This document shows positions 25,073 through 37,127 of a DNA stretch of 45,527 bases, piece by piece (position 1 is the first letter of the stretch; each line of letters starts with the position of its first letter). The stretch comes from Letharia columbiana (Eukaryota; Ascomycota; Lecanoromycetes; Lecanorales; Parmeliaceae). The notes under the pieces were generated by a model. That model was not told the DNA's origin, did not search any database, and saw only the letters and a list, made by a program, of their open reading frames with translations. The stretch lies in NCBI RefSeq assembly GCF_014066305.1, contig NW_023501177.1, positions 1-45,527 of the forward strand, read 5' to 3'. Both the position numbers and the translations under genes were made by a program.

Positions 25073-25158
25073 TATAGTTTAGAATATGAAAATGTAATTC
25101 GCTCTATAAGAATCTTATAGTTTAGAATATGAAAATATAATTTATTCTAGTTCGAGCG
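25073..25158. repeat. 43-bp tandem duplication flanking the MITE-like element
   Basis: TATAGTTTAGAATATGAAAA begins at 25,073 and again at 25,116. The unit also resembles AT-rich DNA left of the element (24,430-24,498). Confidence 0.7.
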
Positions 25159-25229
25159 CTAATATAATACTATTACGCTAATATCGAGAGTATATTAATA
25201 TAAAAGTCGTATATAATATAATTAGGCTG

Positions 25230-25477
25230 AAGCCTTTTAATGTCGCTTTATCCGTACGCGAACGATCAGGGTAGCGGAAAATACTCTGAAGCCAGTTGCT
25301 CTTGTTGCGAGCTAAGAGCGACGCCGTCTACTTTAGCCTCTCGGTTATGTTTACCAAGTTCACAGACTTCGGCGACAGATCAAGCTGTCATAATATGCTT
25401 GGTTCCCTGTCATTGATATGCTGCGAGAGCCCTCTAAAAAAAGCCTCGCAATAGGTGTACCACCCGTTGGATCCGTT
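25230..25477. other. Unmutated single-copy island
   Basis: About 250 bp of normal composition (CA and TG present) between mutated segments. No ORF, tRNA or repeat recognised; likely original low-copy DNA spared by RIP. Confidence 0.5.
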
Positions 25478-25776
25478 ACATTTAGCGTATTCAAAAACAT
25501 CTAAAATGCTTGGCACCGGAGATCTTTCACATCACACACTCAAATTCGTACTGTAGTATAGAAATCTCTTCGTAAAATTATTTAAATCAAGTAATCATAT
25601 CGTAAATAATCGTATTTAAATAATTTTAAAGCTATATAATCTTAATTATATCTCTTAAATATAGTAATAACGTAATAGCTATCGAATCGTCGTCGTCGTA
25701 ATAAGAATTATCTTCTTATAACTACTAAAATAGTCTCTACTTAAGAAGCTTAAAAATAGATAAATATGAGATTAAG
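25478..25776. mobile_element. Left arm of a fold-back MITE (split by later insertions)
   Basis: Positions 25,478-25,586 match the reverse complement of 33,080-33,186 closely, with mainly C/T and G/A differences, and weaker inverted similarity continues inward. The two arms are separated by 7.4 kb of later insertions. Removing these leaves an element of about 475 bp. This arm is normal in composition up to about 25,560 and mutated beyond. Confidence 0.7.
25772..25776. repeat. Target-site duplication (mutated) of the split solo LTR
   Basis: TTAAG here corresponds to CTGAG at 33,006-33,010; C to T and G to A convert one into the other, as RIP would. Confidence 0.6.
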
Positions 25777-25830
25777 TAATAGTAGTAATTTCTATAAATA
25801 TTCTATAATAACTTTATAAAGATATAAGAG
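25777..25830 (+). mobile_element. Left piece of a solo TRIM-type LTR interrupted by the gypsy element
   Basis: The sequence aligns to the start of the solo LTR at 24,066 allowing for C/T and G/A changes. The remaining piece lies at 32,897-33,005, on the other side of the gypsy element. Confidence 0.6.
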
Positions 25831-28800
25831 CGTAGTTTACTAGCGATTAGCTAGCGGGTATAGACTATAAAAGACGTAATATCGTTATAAGATTTAATAG
25901 TATATTTAATAATAGAATTAATCTCTAAGAAATATTAAAACTTCGAGATATACGAAGTAGATCTATATTCGCTAAGTCTCTAAGTATATAAGATATATTA
26001 TTAAAATTAAACTCTAAAAGAGACTTTAATATAATATATATAATATCGACGTCTTAATATAAGTAGCGCTAAGGCTTATAATAGTATTAGATTTAATAAT
26101 TATCTTCTCTTTTAAACTCTAATCTCTAGACGTCTAAGTAAAAATAAAATACTTATTAAAAAACCTTTAAATTCTAATAGAGAAATAAGAGAAAAGAGTT
26201 AATTTATTATAATATCGTTTTAACGACGTAGTAGAATTAACTATTACGCGCTATAGACGCGTTATTAATATATTATATAATAATATTAATACTATCTTTA
26301 AAAATAATATCGCTTTTATAATATTAATTAATAATAATTTATAATAAATTAACGTATTTAATATTAATATTTTTATAGCGCTAGTTAATAACCCTTATAG
26401 CGAATAATATTAGATTTAAAAATTTATAATAAAATCTCGAAAATCTAATAAATAAAAGAAGAGAGAAGAGTTTTTTTATAGATAACGTTATTTCTATAGC
26501 GTATTACGCCTATAGCGAAGTAATATAATAATAATCTTTATTATAAAGATTTAAAGAAAGTAATTAATAGAGCGACGCGTTCGCGATAACGCTTTTAATT
26601 ATTAATTAATAATAATAGTAGAAATAATAATAATATTAGGCGACGCGGTTCTATAGATAATAGCGAAATATTATCGCGTTATTATTATTTATATTACTAA
26701 GTGCTATTCGCTAATAATAGCGCTATAATAAAGAATATAAAAATCTCTTTTAAATTATTTATTTTTATTCTTTATAACTTCTAATATTCTTTTTATAAGT
26801 GCTTACTTTAGCGTTATAATATTAATATTAATATTAATATAAATATAATATATCTTTCTATATTAATAGTCTACTTCTTTTTATTATAAATATCTTATTA
26901 TTATTAATCGCGTTAATACGTAGATTAATAATTTTATAATATTCTTTTTTAATAATAATAACTTTAATAATAAATATATAGTTATCTCGTAAACGCGATT
27001 ACTAACTCTTAACTATTTCTACTACTATCGCTTTATATATATATTTATTAATAAATTCTAATATCTAATTTACTATATAGAACTTACTTTTATTAAGATA
27101 ACGATTTATATATTTAAAATAAATCTTCTTTTTATAATAACTATAAAATTGAAAGATATAATATTAATTATTATATTAAAATTCTTTTATATCTTTAAGC
27201 GTAGATAAGAAAATTAATATAATATTATCGCTATATTAAATAATCTTAAAAACTATCTTATTAACGAATTAAACTTAATAAAGAGATTATCTAATAGCGT
27301 AAATTATAGAAATATATAATAATAATAATTTTAATTATCTTTATTATAATTATAAATCTTTAAGATTAGTCTATAGCGATAAATAAGTATATAATAAAGT
27401 TAAAGAAAATAAATAAGTTATTAGAGAAGAAGCTTAAGAGCTTTTATTAATATATAATAAATATTAATAAATCTTAATTTAAAGATTATACTTTAATTAT
27501 CTTCTTATTAAAATAATAAATTAATAAACTTAATTTAGAATTTAATATTAAAATAGCGAAAAATATTTAAATAGCGATCTTTTTTTAATAGTAGTATTAA
27601 TATAAAATCTTTAAATAATTCTTTAATAGCTATTCTAGATAAAAATATATTTATATTAATAATATATATTTTAATATAATAAATATTTTTTATAGTAGAG
27701 CTTAGTAGATAGCTAAATAATATAATTATTTTATTAATCTATATTTTAATAATAATAAGTATAAAGAAGTATACGCGTAGTATAAGTATTATCTAAAAAT
27801 ATATTTAATTTAATTAATAGTTATATCTTATTTTATCGTCTTTACTTATTTACCGTTAATCTATATAATTAATTAAGCTCTTTAATATTAAGAGACTTAT
27901 TATTTATTATTTAATACTTTCGCTTATTATTTATCTATTTATAGATTTAAATTAACTCGTTAATATTAATAAGTTTATTATCTAATAGCTATTAGTTATA
28001 TTCTTTATCTTAATTAATCTATTTAATTTTATATTAAATATCTTTCTTATACTTAATTTTATTAATAATTTCTTTAATCTTTTAAAGCTTATTATTATTA
28101 ATAAAATCGAAGATTTATATAAAGACTTTCGCTATATTACTATAATCGCGAAGATAATAAAATTTAAATAACGATATATAAAAGATATTATAAATTCTAT
28201 ATATCGAGAATAGAAGTAAACGATATATTTATATCTCTATCTTATTTATAATTCGAAATAATTCTATAAATTTATAAAATAACTTCTTATTTAAATATTT
28301 CTACTTTAAATTCTTAATTATTAATATTATTAAATTACTTATTTTATAGCTTTAAGATTAATATATTTTATTATAATATTTAAATTAAATCGTAATAGCG
28401 CTATAAAGACGCTTTATTATTTTATTTCTTAATATTTATAATTTTTTTATTTTATTATTTATAGCGAGTATCTTTCTCTTAATAAAATTATTCTTAATCT
28501 TCTAACGAATTTTAAAATAATATTTATATATTAGAAAAAACGATATTATTTTAATAGAGGAATATTAATTATTTATATAAGCGAATTTTATTATTAATAA
28601 TTATTTTATCTAGATATTTTACTTATTATTAATAAATACGCGTAAAAAGTATTCTAATATCTAATTTTAACGCTTAATCTATTTATTAATTTATAAATAA
28701 AAAGCGATATTTAAATATTACTTAATTTTAAAATAAAAGTAAATAATAAATTAGAAGTTATTAATAAATATAGAATTTCTATTATTAATAATATCGTTTA

Positions 28801-31800
28801 ATATATTATAGCGATATATTATTTTAAAATAAAATACTTTTATTAATTGGACGATATCGATTATAATAAATATAAAAATATATCTTATTATTTTTATAAA
28901 TCGATTTATTATAATTAAAATAGTATTATAAATAATACTCTTATATTTACTCGCTAATAAGTCGATAATAAAATTTATAAAAATTTTCTTTTATAGCTTA
29001 ATAGCGATAAAAAGCGAGCTTAATTCGCTATATAAACGATATCGCGAAGCTTTAATTTATTAATAAATATTATATATCTTAATATAGTCGATAACTTACT
29101 TTAGATTTTTATTTTAATAATATTTATAAATAAATAGTTTATATATCTTCGCAGCGCTAAAGTATTTTAATAATAAATTATTATAATATTTACTAATAAG
29201 CTCTTTCTTTAAGGCCTTATTTCTAGAGATATAAAGATAATTATTATATCTTAATAATTTCTTAAAATCTAAAATCTATATTTAATTATATATACGATAT
29301 TTAATTACTAGCTTATTAATATTAATTTAAAAAGAGCTTACTTAATTATTATAGATTTATAGATCTTAAATTAATATTTTTATTAGCCTTTAAAATATAT
29401 TATAAATAATCTCTTATATAATCTTAAGCTCTCTTTTAAGAATAATTATTTAAACGCTAATAATATAAAATATAAGCGCTATTATTATTATAATTTTTTT
29501 ATCTTTTCATAATTATTTATTATAATTTAAAGTATAAATTTATTCTATAGTATTAATAGTAGTTTAATATTTAATAATAAAGTTTTTTTATAATTAAGAT
29601 ATCGCGATCGCGAGTCGATAAAATCTAATTTATTTATTTAATAAAAAATTTTAAAGTTATAAATAGCTAACTTTAGCGTCTAACGAGCTTATCTAAAATT
29701 TAATTTTTTTTATTTTATAAAGCTCTTAAGATTATTATAATTTATTAGAATTTTAATATAAAATATATTATCTTTTAGATAATAATACTATTATTTTATA
29801 AATACTATAATAGTAAGTAGCTCTTAATTATAGATCTTATAATTTTACTTTATAGAAATTATTTTTCTAGATTAAAATATTATTAATTATTAATAATTAT
29901 TTTTATTCGATTATAAAAGTATAGCTCTTATATTAAAGTTAGAAGTATTAATTTTAAGATATAGCTTTAAATTTAAATCGTAATAATATAGAAATAGCGC
30001 GATTATAAAAATATTTTAAAGCTATTAAAACGTTAGCTTAGCGTTATTTATCTACTCTAATAATTTAAATTTCTTACTATTCTTACTTTCTTTAAATAAA
30101 TTAATAAATAATATTATTATACTAAAATAGCTATAAATAAATTATTAATAAAAATTAATAAAGCTTAAAAAAGATTTATATATTCTAATAACTGTTTTAA
30201 TTTTAACTACTTTTTAATAGTAGCGATATATTTCTAATTTATTATAATATCTTCGATAAATATAATAAATTCTAGAAACTTAATCTACTTAATATAGAAT
30301 TAATACTTCTTTAAATTAATATATAATTAAAACTAATATAAACGCTTAAATATTTATTTAATATATCGCTAATACTTTATTAAATTAATACTATAAATTA
30401 GAATATTATTTAAATATATTATATATATTATATTTATTAGACTTATAAAAGCTTTATTAATATATATTTAAAAAGTTATTAATATATTAACGAGTTTAAA
30501 AGATATAATTAAATATTCGAAATAGCCGTAGTAACTACGAAACGCTATTTTCTACTTATTATCTTTTTTAATTTAAATTTAATAATAAATATTCTTAAAA
30601 TCTAGCTTTATAAAGATTTTAGCGCTATATAAGCGATTTAGAGTCTTAATAATTAGAGATAATAAGTATTAATTTTTAATAGTTATCGCGTTTAAATTTC
30701 GATAATTAATATAAAGATAAAGCCTTTTATTCTTTTTAAAAATAAAAAGAATTAATACTTTAATTAAGAAAGTTAAATAATAAATTTAATTTTTCTAAAG
30801 AAAATCTTTTAAATAGCGCTATAGCTTCGCTAATTTTATTTAAAATAAATTATATAAAAGACTATATAGCGACTTTTTATCGCTCTTAATCTTAATAATA
30901 TAATCCCTCTATTTAAGCGTAAATAAAATTTCTACTTTTTTATTAAAAAAAACGTTATTAAATTTTAATAACTTCTAAAAAAACTCTAGATTATATCTAT
31001 TTTTCGATTTACTTTATATTATCGTAACGTATATAATCGCGAATATATTTAATTTCTATTTAATAGTTTAAATAAATTTAATTAATTCTTTAATCTATAA
31101 TTTATTAACGTTAATTTTAAACTATTATTACTTTATTACTAAATTTAATAATATTTATAATTAATTTAACTCGAATATATTTAATATAATATTAAAGTTT
31201 TTTTAATTAATAATATAAAAGAGTATATTATACTTTTTATTCTAATTTTAACTATTTATTAATTAATAATCTAACTAATATATACTATAATAATATATAC
31301 TTTAATTACTTAGCACTTTTAATTATAATAAAATAATATTATAAAATTCTAAATCTTATTAAATTATAAACTTTTATAAAATTAAATTAATATATATTTT
31401 AATATTAAATAAAGTAATAAATTATCTCTATTTACTCTAAAGCTTTATTTATCTCTATTAATTATTATTCTTATCTCGCTTCTAAGGTGATTATAAGATT
31501 AAATCTTTTTTTATTAATACTACGTTAATATAGATTATAGACGATTTATCGAGATTTAAATATTTAGATATTTAATAATCTTATTTTTTATAATAAAAAT
31601 AACTATTCTTCTTATAATTAGAGTTAAAGGATTTAATTTTATACTTTATATTATCGTCTTAGATACGCGCTATATAAACGTCGTTATTTAAAATTAATTT
31701 AGATTTCGAAATTTAATTCTTTAAAGACTTATCCTTAGCGAATTCTTTTAAAAACTTCGAATAAAAACTATTATCGAAGCGTATATATTTTAAAATCTTT

Positions 31801-32896
31801 TTCTATATAATAGTCTAAATAAGAATTTTTTATTATTATTTTAATATACTATTAGTATTTAGAATTTTATTCTTAAGCTCTAATCTAAGCTTAATTAAAA
31901 AGAAATTAATTTAATACTTCTTAAAAAATAAAGTTATATAAATCTCTAACTCTTTTAGATAAATTTTAAAAATAAATATCTTCTAATTAAAGCGTTATTT
32001 TATTTTATTTTATTTTTTATAAGCGAGAAGATAATAATTTATTAAATCCGCTATTAAATTAAATAGAAATTATTTAAAGAATTTAAAAGTCGTATTCTCT
32101 AGACTATAGATTTAATAATATCTATATTATTAAATATTAAGATTATCTTCTAAAAATTATATATAATAAATAATTTTTAATTAATTAATAATAAAATATT
32201 TAGAACTTATAAGAAACTTAATTTCGACTTCGCGAAATTAGCCTAGATACTTTTTTTTATTAATATTCTTATAAGAATATATTCTTTTAAAGCGAAGTAT
32301 TTTCGTCTTAATTAATATATTTATTAAAAATATATAATTTTTCGCTAGTTATAGATAATAAGCTAGCGTTATAAAGTTTATAATTATAAACCTTTAACGT
32401 AATTAACTCTTATTTTTATTCTAGATAATAATTTTCGATCTTAATAATTATAAGACGTTATTCTATAGTAAGATCTTTTATTAATAAGAAATTCTCGAAC
32501 TTATTATTAACGCTATAGCGACTCTCGATATTACCTTTATTTTTTATTATATAATCTAGAGATAAACTTAATATTATAATAATAATAAGTCTTTTTCTTT
32601 AAAAGATAAAGAGATTAAAATTATAAAGATATAATTTACTAGTAATTAGCTAGCGAATATAAACTATAAAAGATATAGTATTATTATAGAATTTAATAGT
32701 ATATTTAATAGTAGAATTAATCTCTAAGAAATATTAAAACTTCGAGATATATGAAGTAGATCTATATCCGCTAAGCCCCTAAGTATATAGATATATTATT
32801 GAAACTAAATTCTAAAAGAGACCCTGACGTAACACATGCGATGTCGGCGCCTTGGCGCAAGTAGCGCCAAGGCCTATGACAGCATCAGGCCTGACA
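25831..32896 (-). mobile_element. Ty3/gypsy LTR retrotransposon, minus orientation, RIP-inactivated
   Basis: LTRs at about 25,831-26,098 and 32,631-32,896 share long stretches such as AGAATTAATCTCTAAGAAAT and AAAACTTCGAGATATA. Read on the minus strand the LTR starts TGTCAGGCC (spared in the right copy), and a purine tract (AAAAGAGAAG) precedes the left copy, so transcription would run right to left. The reverse transcriptase is readable on the minus strand at about 30,330-30,545: FEYL, then the catalytic YLDD read as YLNN with NILIYS following (30,390-30,416). A possible chromodomain lies at about 27,940-28,090 (KYKKDI, DKEYN, weaker evidence). Many stops, no start codons. Flanks GAGCG and GAGGG may be an imperfect 5-bp duplication. 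Confidence 0.8.
32623..32896 (-). repeat. Right (5') LTR, half mutated and half intact
   Basis: The inner portion up to about 32,815 is AT-rich and mutated; the outer 80 bp (32,816-32,896) has normal composition with words such as GTCGGCGCCTTGGCGC. The corresponding part of the left LTR (26,020-26,098) is fully mutated and matches once C/T and G/A changes are allowed. The exact inner edge is uncertain by about 10 bp. Confidence 0.75.
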
Positions 32897-33005
32897 GAGG
32901 GCCCTACGAAGGCCTCGCGGGCTAAGTATTTAGGTCTAAATAGGGGTATCTAACTATCAAGCGCAGACACCCCCGAGATTAGGCTTTTTAGCTAAGTTAC
33001 TAACA
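32897..33005 (+). mobile_element. Right piece of the interrupted solo TRIM-type LTR, unmutated
   Basis: This is the cleanest copy of the LTR family in the window. It runs from GAGGGCCCTACGAAGG to a CTAACA terminus (33,000-33,005) and is followed by CTGAG, the partner of the mutated duplication at 25,772-25,776. Confidence 0.75.
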
Positions 33006-33010
33006 CTGAG

Positions 33011-33186
33011 AAATATGTTAAGACTTCAGTATAGCTTCATCTTTTTATTTAAGACCTATACTAACGATAGCAGTATTATTGAATAATTTTGCGGAGAGAT
33101 TTCTATGCTACAGTACGAATCTAGGTGTGTGGTGTGAAAGATCTCCGGTGCCAAGCATTCCAGATGTTTTTGAATACGCTAAATGT
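33011..33186. mobile_element. Right arm of the fold-back MITE, near the oxoprolinase promoter
   Basis: Inverted partner of 25,478-25,776. The terminal 107 bp (33,080-33,186) are intact and contain GATCTCCGGTGCCAAGCATT. The outer end lies 320 bp before the oxoprolinase ATG, so this arm may sit in the upstream regulatory region. Confidence 0.7.
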
Positions 33187-33506
33187 CTTGGCGTTCTATG
33201 CCCTCTACTCGCGTAAACTTGCCTCGAGAGGTTTGGCGTCATTGCCCGGACTTTTGAACTTTGGCATCATTGGTGGGCACACCTTCTGTCTTTTTTCCTC
33301 TTTCTCAAGTAAACATCAATTCCATTCTCCGTAATTTCTACTGATTCTCCTACCAAGGCTGCTGACATTGTACACATGAAGATTCGAAAATTTTCAAATC
33401 CTTTCTCATCCAGCATTCCCTGCTGCAATACTCCTGTTTTATCACTCTTATATCTCCTTCCGCAGACCCTCTTCTTTTTGTAAAGTTCTTCTTCTCATAA
33501 AACAAG
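33187..33506 (+). promoter_or_regulatory. Putative 5-oxoprolinase promoter and 5' UTR
   Basis: Normal-composition DNA with pyrimidine-rich tracts at about 33,288-33,308 and 33,465-33,495, typical upstream of fungal start sites. The ATG context is ACAAGATGG. I see no clear TATA box. Confidence 0.45.
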
Positions 33507-36500
33507 ATGGCTGTCACTCGAGACCGTGGTATCCGCATAGCAATAGATGTAAGCTGCATTGCGCATCGAATACTCAGCAATACAATCATACTAATGCTAG
33601 ACAGAGAGGAGGTACATTCACCGATTGCGTTGGAAACCCCGGGAGTGGAAAAATGGAAGATGACATAGTGATCAAACTCCTTTCGGAAGACCCGTCCAAT
33701 TACGATGATGCCCCTCTCGAGGGTATCAGGCGCATGCTGTCCAGCTTCACTGGAAAGGAAGTACCTAGGGGGGAGCCCCTGGACACGTCAAAAATTGAAA
33801 GCATCCGTATGGGTACTACTGTAGCCACCAACGCGTTACTGGAACGAAAAGGTGAAAGGATTGCCATGGTCGTCACCAAAGGTTTCAAGGACTGCCTCGA
33901 GATCGGTAACCAATCAAGACCAAAAATCTTCGATCTGGCTATTCGGAAACCCGAAGTCCTTTACGAACAGGTAGTCGAGATTGATGAAAGGGTGACACTT
34001 GAGGATTACGCAGAAGACCCGGAGAGGCACATCACTAAGACCGATGACTCGACCGCTGAGGAGGGTCTCGTACGAGGGCTGTCAGGAGAAGCTGTCCGGA
34101 TACTTAAGAGACCGTCCAAAGACACAATCAAATCACAACTACAAAATCTCTATGATGATGGCTTCCGCAGCATTGCTGTTTGCCTTGTCCATGGATATAC
34201 CTTTCCCGATCATGAGGCGATGGTTGGGCAAGTGGCCAAAGAGATCGGCTTTGAACATGTCAGCTTGAGCCACGAATTGATGCCGATGATCAAGCTTGTT
34301 CCACGAGCTACCTCTGCATGTGCTGATGCGTATCTGACGCCAGCGATCAAAAAGTATATTGCAGGCTTTCAAGCAGGCTTTGAAGGTGGCCTAGGCACAG
34401 AAAGTGTAAAGAAGGAAAGCGGTGCTAAGGGAGCACGCTGCGAGTTCATGCAATCGGATGGAGGTCTCGTTGATGTCGATCTTTTCTCTGGCCTACGAGC
34501 AATCTTGTCTGGTCCAGCGGGTGGAGTAGTAGGTTACGCACTGACTTCTTACGACTCAAATACCAGGACACCTGTCATTGGATTTGATATGGGAGGTACT
34601 AGCACAGATGTCAGCCGGTATGGTTCCGGAAGGTATGAGCATGTCTTCGAGACTACAACAGCCGGTGTGACCATCCAATCACCGCAGCTCGACATCAACA
34701 CCGTTGCTGCAGGTGGTGGATCTCGACTGTTCTTCCGTAACGGCCTATTTGTGGTTGGTCCAGAGTCTGCAGGAGCACATCCCGGGCCTGCATGCTATCG
34801 AAAGGGAGGTCCACTTACTGTCACCGATGCCAACCTTTTCTTGGGTCGCCTCCTACCTGACTTCTTTCCCAAGATCTTTGGAAAGACAGAAGATCAAGGC
34901 CTAGAAGCGATTGCCAGCGAGAAGCTCTTCAAGAAATTGACTGAAGACATTAACAAAGAGATTGCTGGAAACGACAAGGAGAAGGAGATGAGTCCGGATG
35001 AAGTCGCTTATGGGTTCATTAAAATAGCTAATGAGACGATGACTAGGCCAATCAGGTCGCTGACCGAAGCTAAAGGATACGATACTTCGCAACATCGACT
35101 GGCTACCTTCGGAGGTGCAGGTGGTCAGCATGCAGTTGCGATTGCCGAAAGTCTTGGCATCAAGCAAATTCTTGTCCATCGGTACTCCTCAGTGCTATCC
35201 GCCTATGGGATGGCGTTGGCGGATGTTGTAGATGAGAGCCAGGTACCAGACTCTAAGACTTGGTCTGATGAAGGAGAGGTGGTGGACGAACTGAAGAAGA
35301 CGATGCACGACTTGAAAGAGAAATCGACCGCAAAACTTCGAGACCAAGGCTTCTCTGATGACAGCATAGTCTTCGAGGAGTACCTAAATATGAGATACAG
35401 AGGCACGGAGTCCCCTCTAATGATGGTGAGACCCAGTGAAGAAGAGGCAAAGAAAGACTTCGGTGGCAATGACTGGGCGTTTGGGAAGGCATTCGTCAAG
35501 CAGCACGAACAGGAATTTGGTTTTACGCTACCAGATCGTGACATCATAGTGGACGATGTTCGCGCCAGAGGCATCGGTAAGAGCTTCGAGGGATTGGAGA
35601 GGACAGTCGACATGCAGCTGAAGGACATTAAACCGAAGGATTTGGGCGAAGGAAAACGGTACGGTGTATCCAAGGTCTACTTCGAAGGAGGACGCCAAGA
35701 AACTCCAATCTACAAACTTGAAGATCTTGACATGGGCGATCGAGTTCAAGGGCCCGCAATACTGGCTGATGGTACTCAAACCATTGTCGTTACACCTGGA
35801 GCGACTGCCTTGGTCATTGAAACACACGTCGTGATTGACATTGGAAAAACAGAAGGTCAAAATAAAACAGTCAATGCCAAAGAAGTTGATCCCATTATGC
35901 TAAGTATCTTTGCCCATCGTTTCATGGCTATTGCGGAACAGATGGGTCGGGCGTTACAGAAGACTAGTGTCAGTACCAATGTCAAGGAAAGACTGGATTA
36001 CTCGTGTGCTTTGTTCGACTCTACAGGTGGCCTTGTTGCGAACGGTAAGATTTCTCATCAATGCAGTATCACTGCCCTTTATCTAACGTACTGCAGCGCC
36101 TCATCTACCCGTCCATCTCGGAAGCATGTCGACCTGTGTCACGACCCAAGCAGAAATATGGAAAGGCAAGCTGAAGCCGGGAGATGTTATCGTGTCGAAC
36201 CACCCAGAATTTGGCGGTACTCATTTACCAGATATCACAGTCGTCACTCCAGCTTTCAATGGCGAGGACATCATCTTCTACGTCGCATCTCGAGCTCATC
36301 ATGCAGATATTGGCGGTATTCTGCCCGGATCAATGCCTCCACACTCTCGAGAACTGTTCCAAGAAGGAGCGGCCATCAAGTCAGAAAAGCTTGTATCCGA
36401 GGGCAAATTCAACGAAAAAAGGATAACCGAGTTACTCTACGATGAGCCAGCACAATATCCAGATTGCAGCGGAACACGATGCCTGGCGGATAACCTCAAC

Positions 36501-37095
36501 GATCTAAAAGCGCAGATCGCCGCCAACCAGAAAGGTATCAACCTGATCAGCGCACTGATAGAAGACTACGGAGAGGAAGTCGTCCAGTTCTACATGCGTA
36601 ACATCCAAGATAATGCTGAGCTAAGCGTTCGCAATCTCCTCAAGGACGTCAGCAAGAGATTCGAAGGCCAGGATCTGACAGCTACCGACTACATGGACGA
36701 CGGTAGCCCAATCAAACTCAAGATCACCATCGACCCCGGAGAGGGCGAAGCAATCTTCGACTTCGCCGGCACCGGCCCAGAAGTCTACGGCAACACCAAC
36801 GCCCCCGAAGCAGTCACCTACTCCGCCATAATCTACTGTCTCCGTAGTCTGATCGAAGACGACATCCCGCTGAACCAAGGCTGCCTCAAACCAATCAAAG
36901 TGCTCATACCAAAGAAATCGTTCCTCTCGCCCTCCGACAAAGCTGCCGTCGTGGGCGGCAACGTCCTCACATCCCAGCGCGTCACCGACGTCATCCTGCT
37001 CGCCTTCACCGCCTGCGCCGCCTCCCAAGGCGACTGCAACAACCTCACCTTCGGCTTCGGCGGCAACCTCTCCACCTCGTCCTCCCCGACCAAAG

Positions 37096-37127
<32 letters not shown>

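Larger units (their letters stand above)
23260..32815. other. RIP-degraded AT-rich heterochromatin block (right)
   Basis: Same composition and dinucleotide loss as the left block. It is interrupted by partly spared stretches at about 24,500-24,700, 25,020-25,060 and 25,230-25,560. The right edge is abrupt: within a few bases of 32,815 the sequence returns to normal composition in the middle of an LTR. Confidence 0.85.

Noticed and set aside
33125..33334. 69-aa frame upstream of 5-oxoprolinase
   Set aside because: Its first half is the MITE arm and the rest is the promoter; no sign of coding selection.
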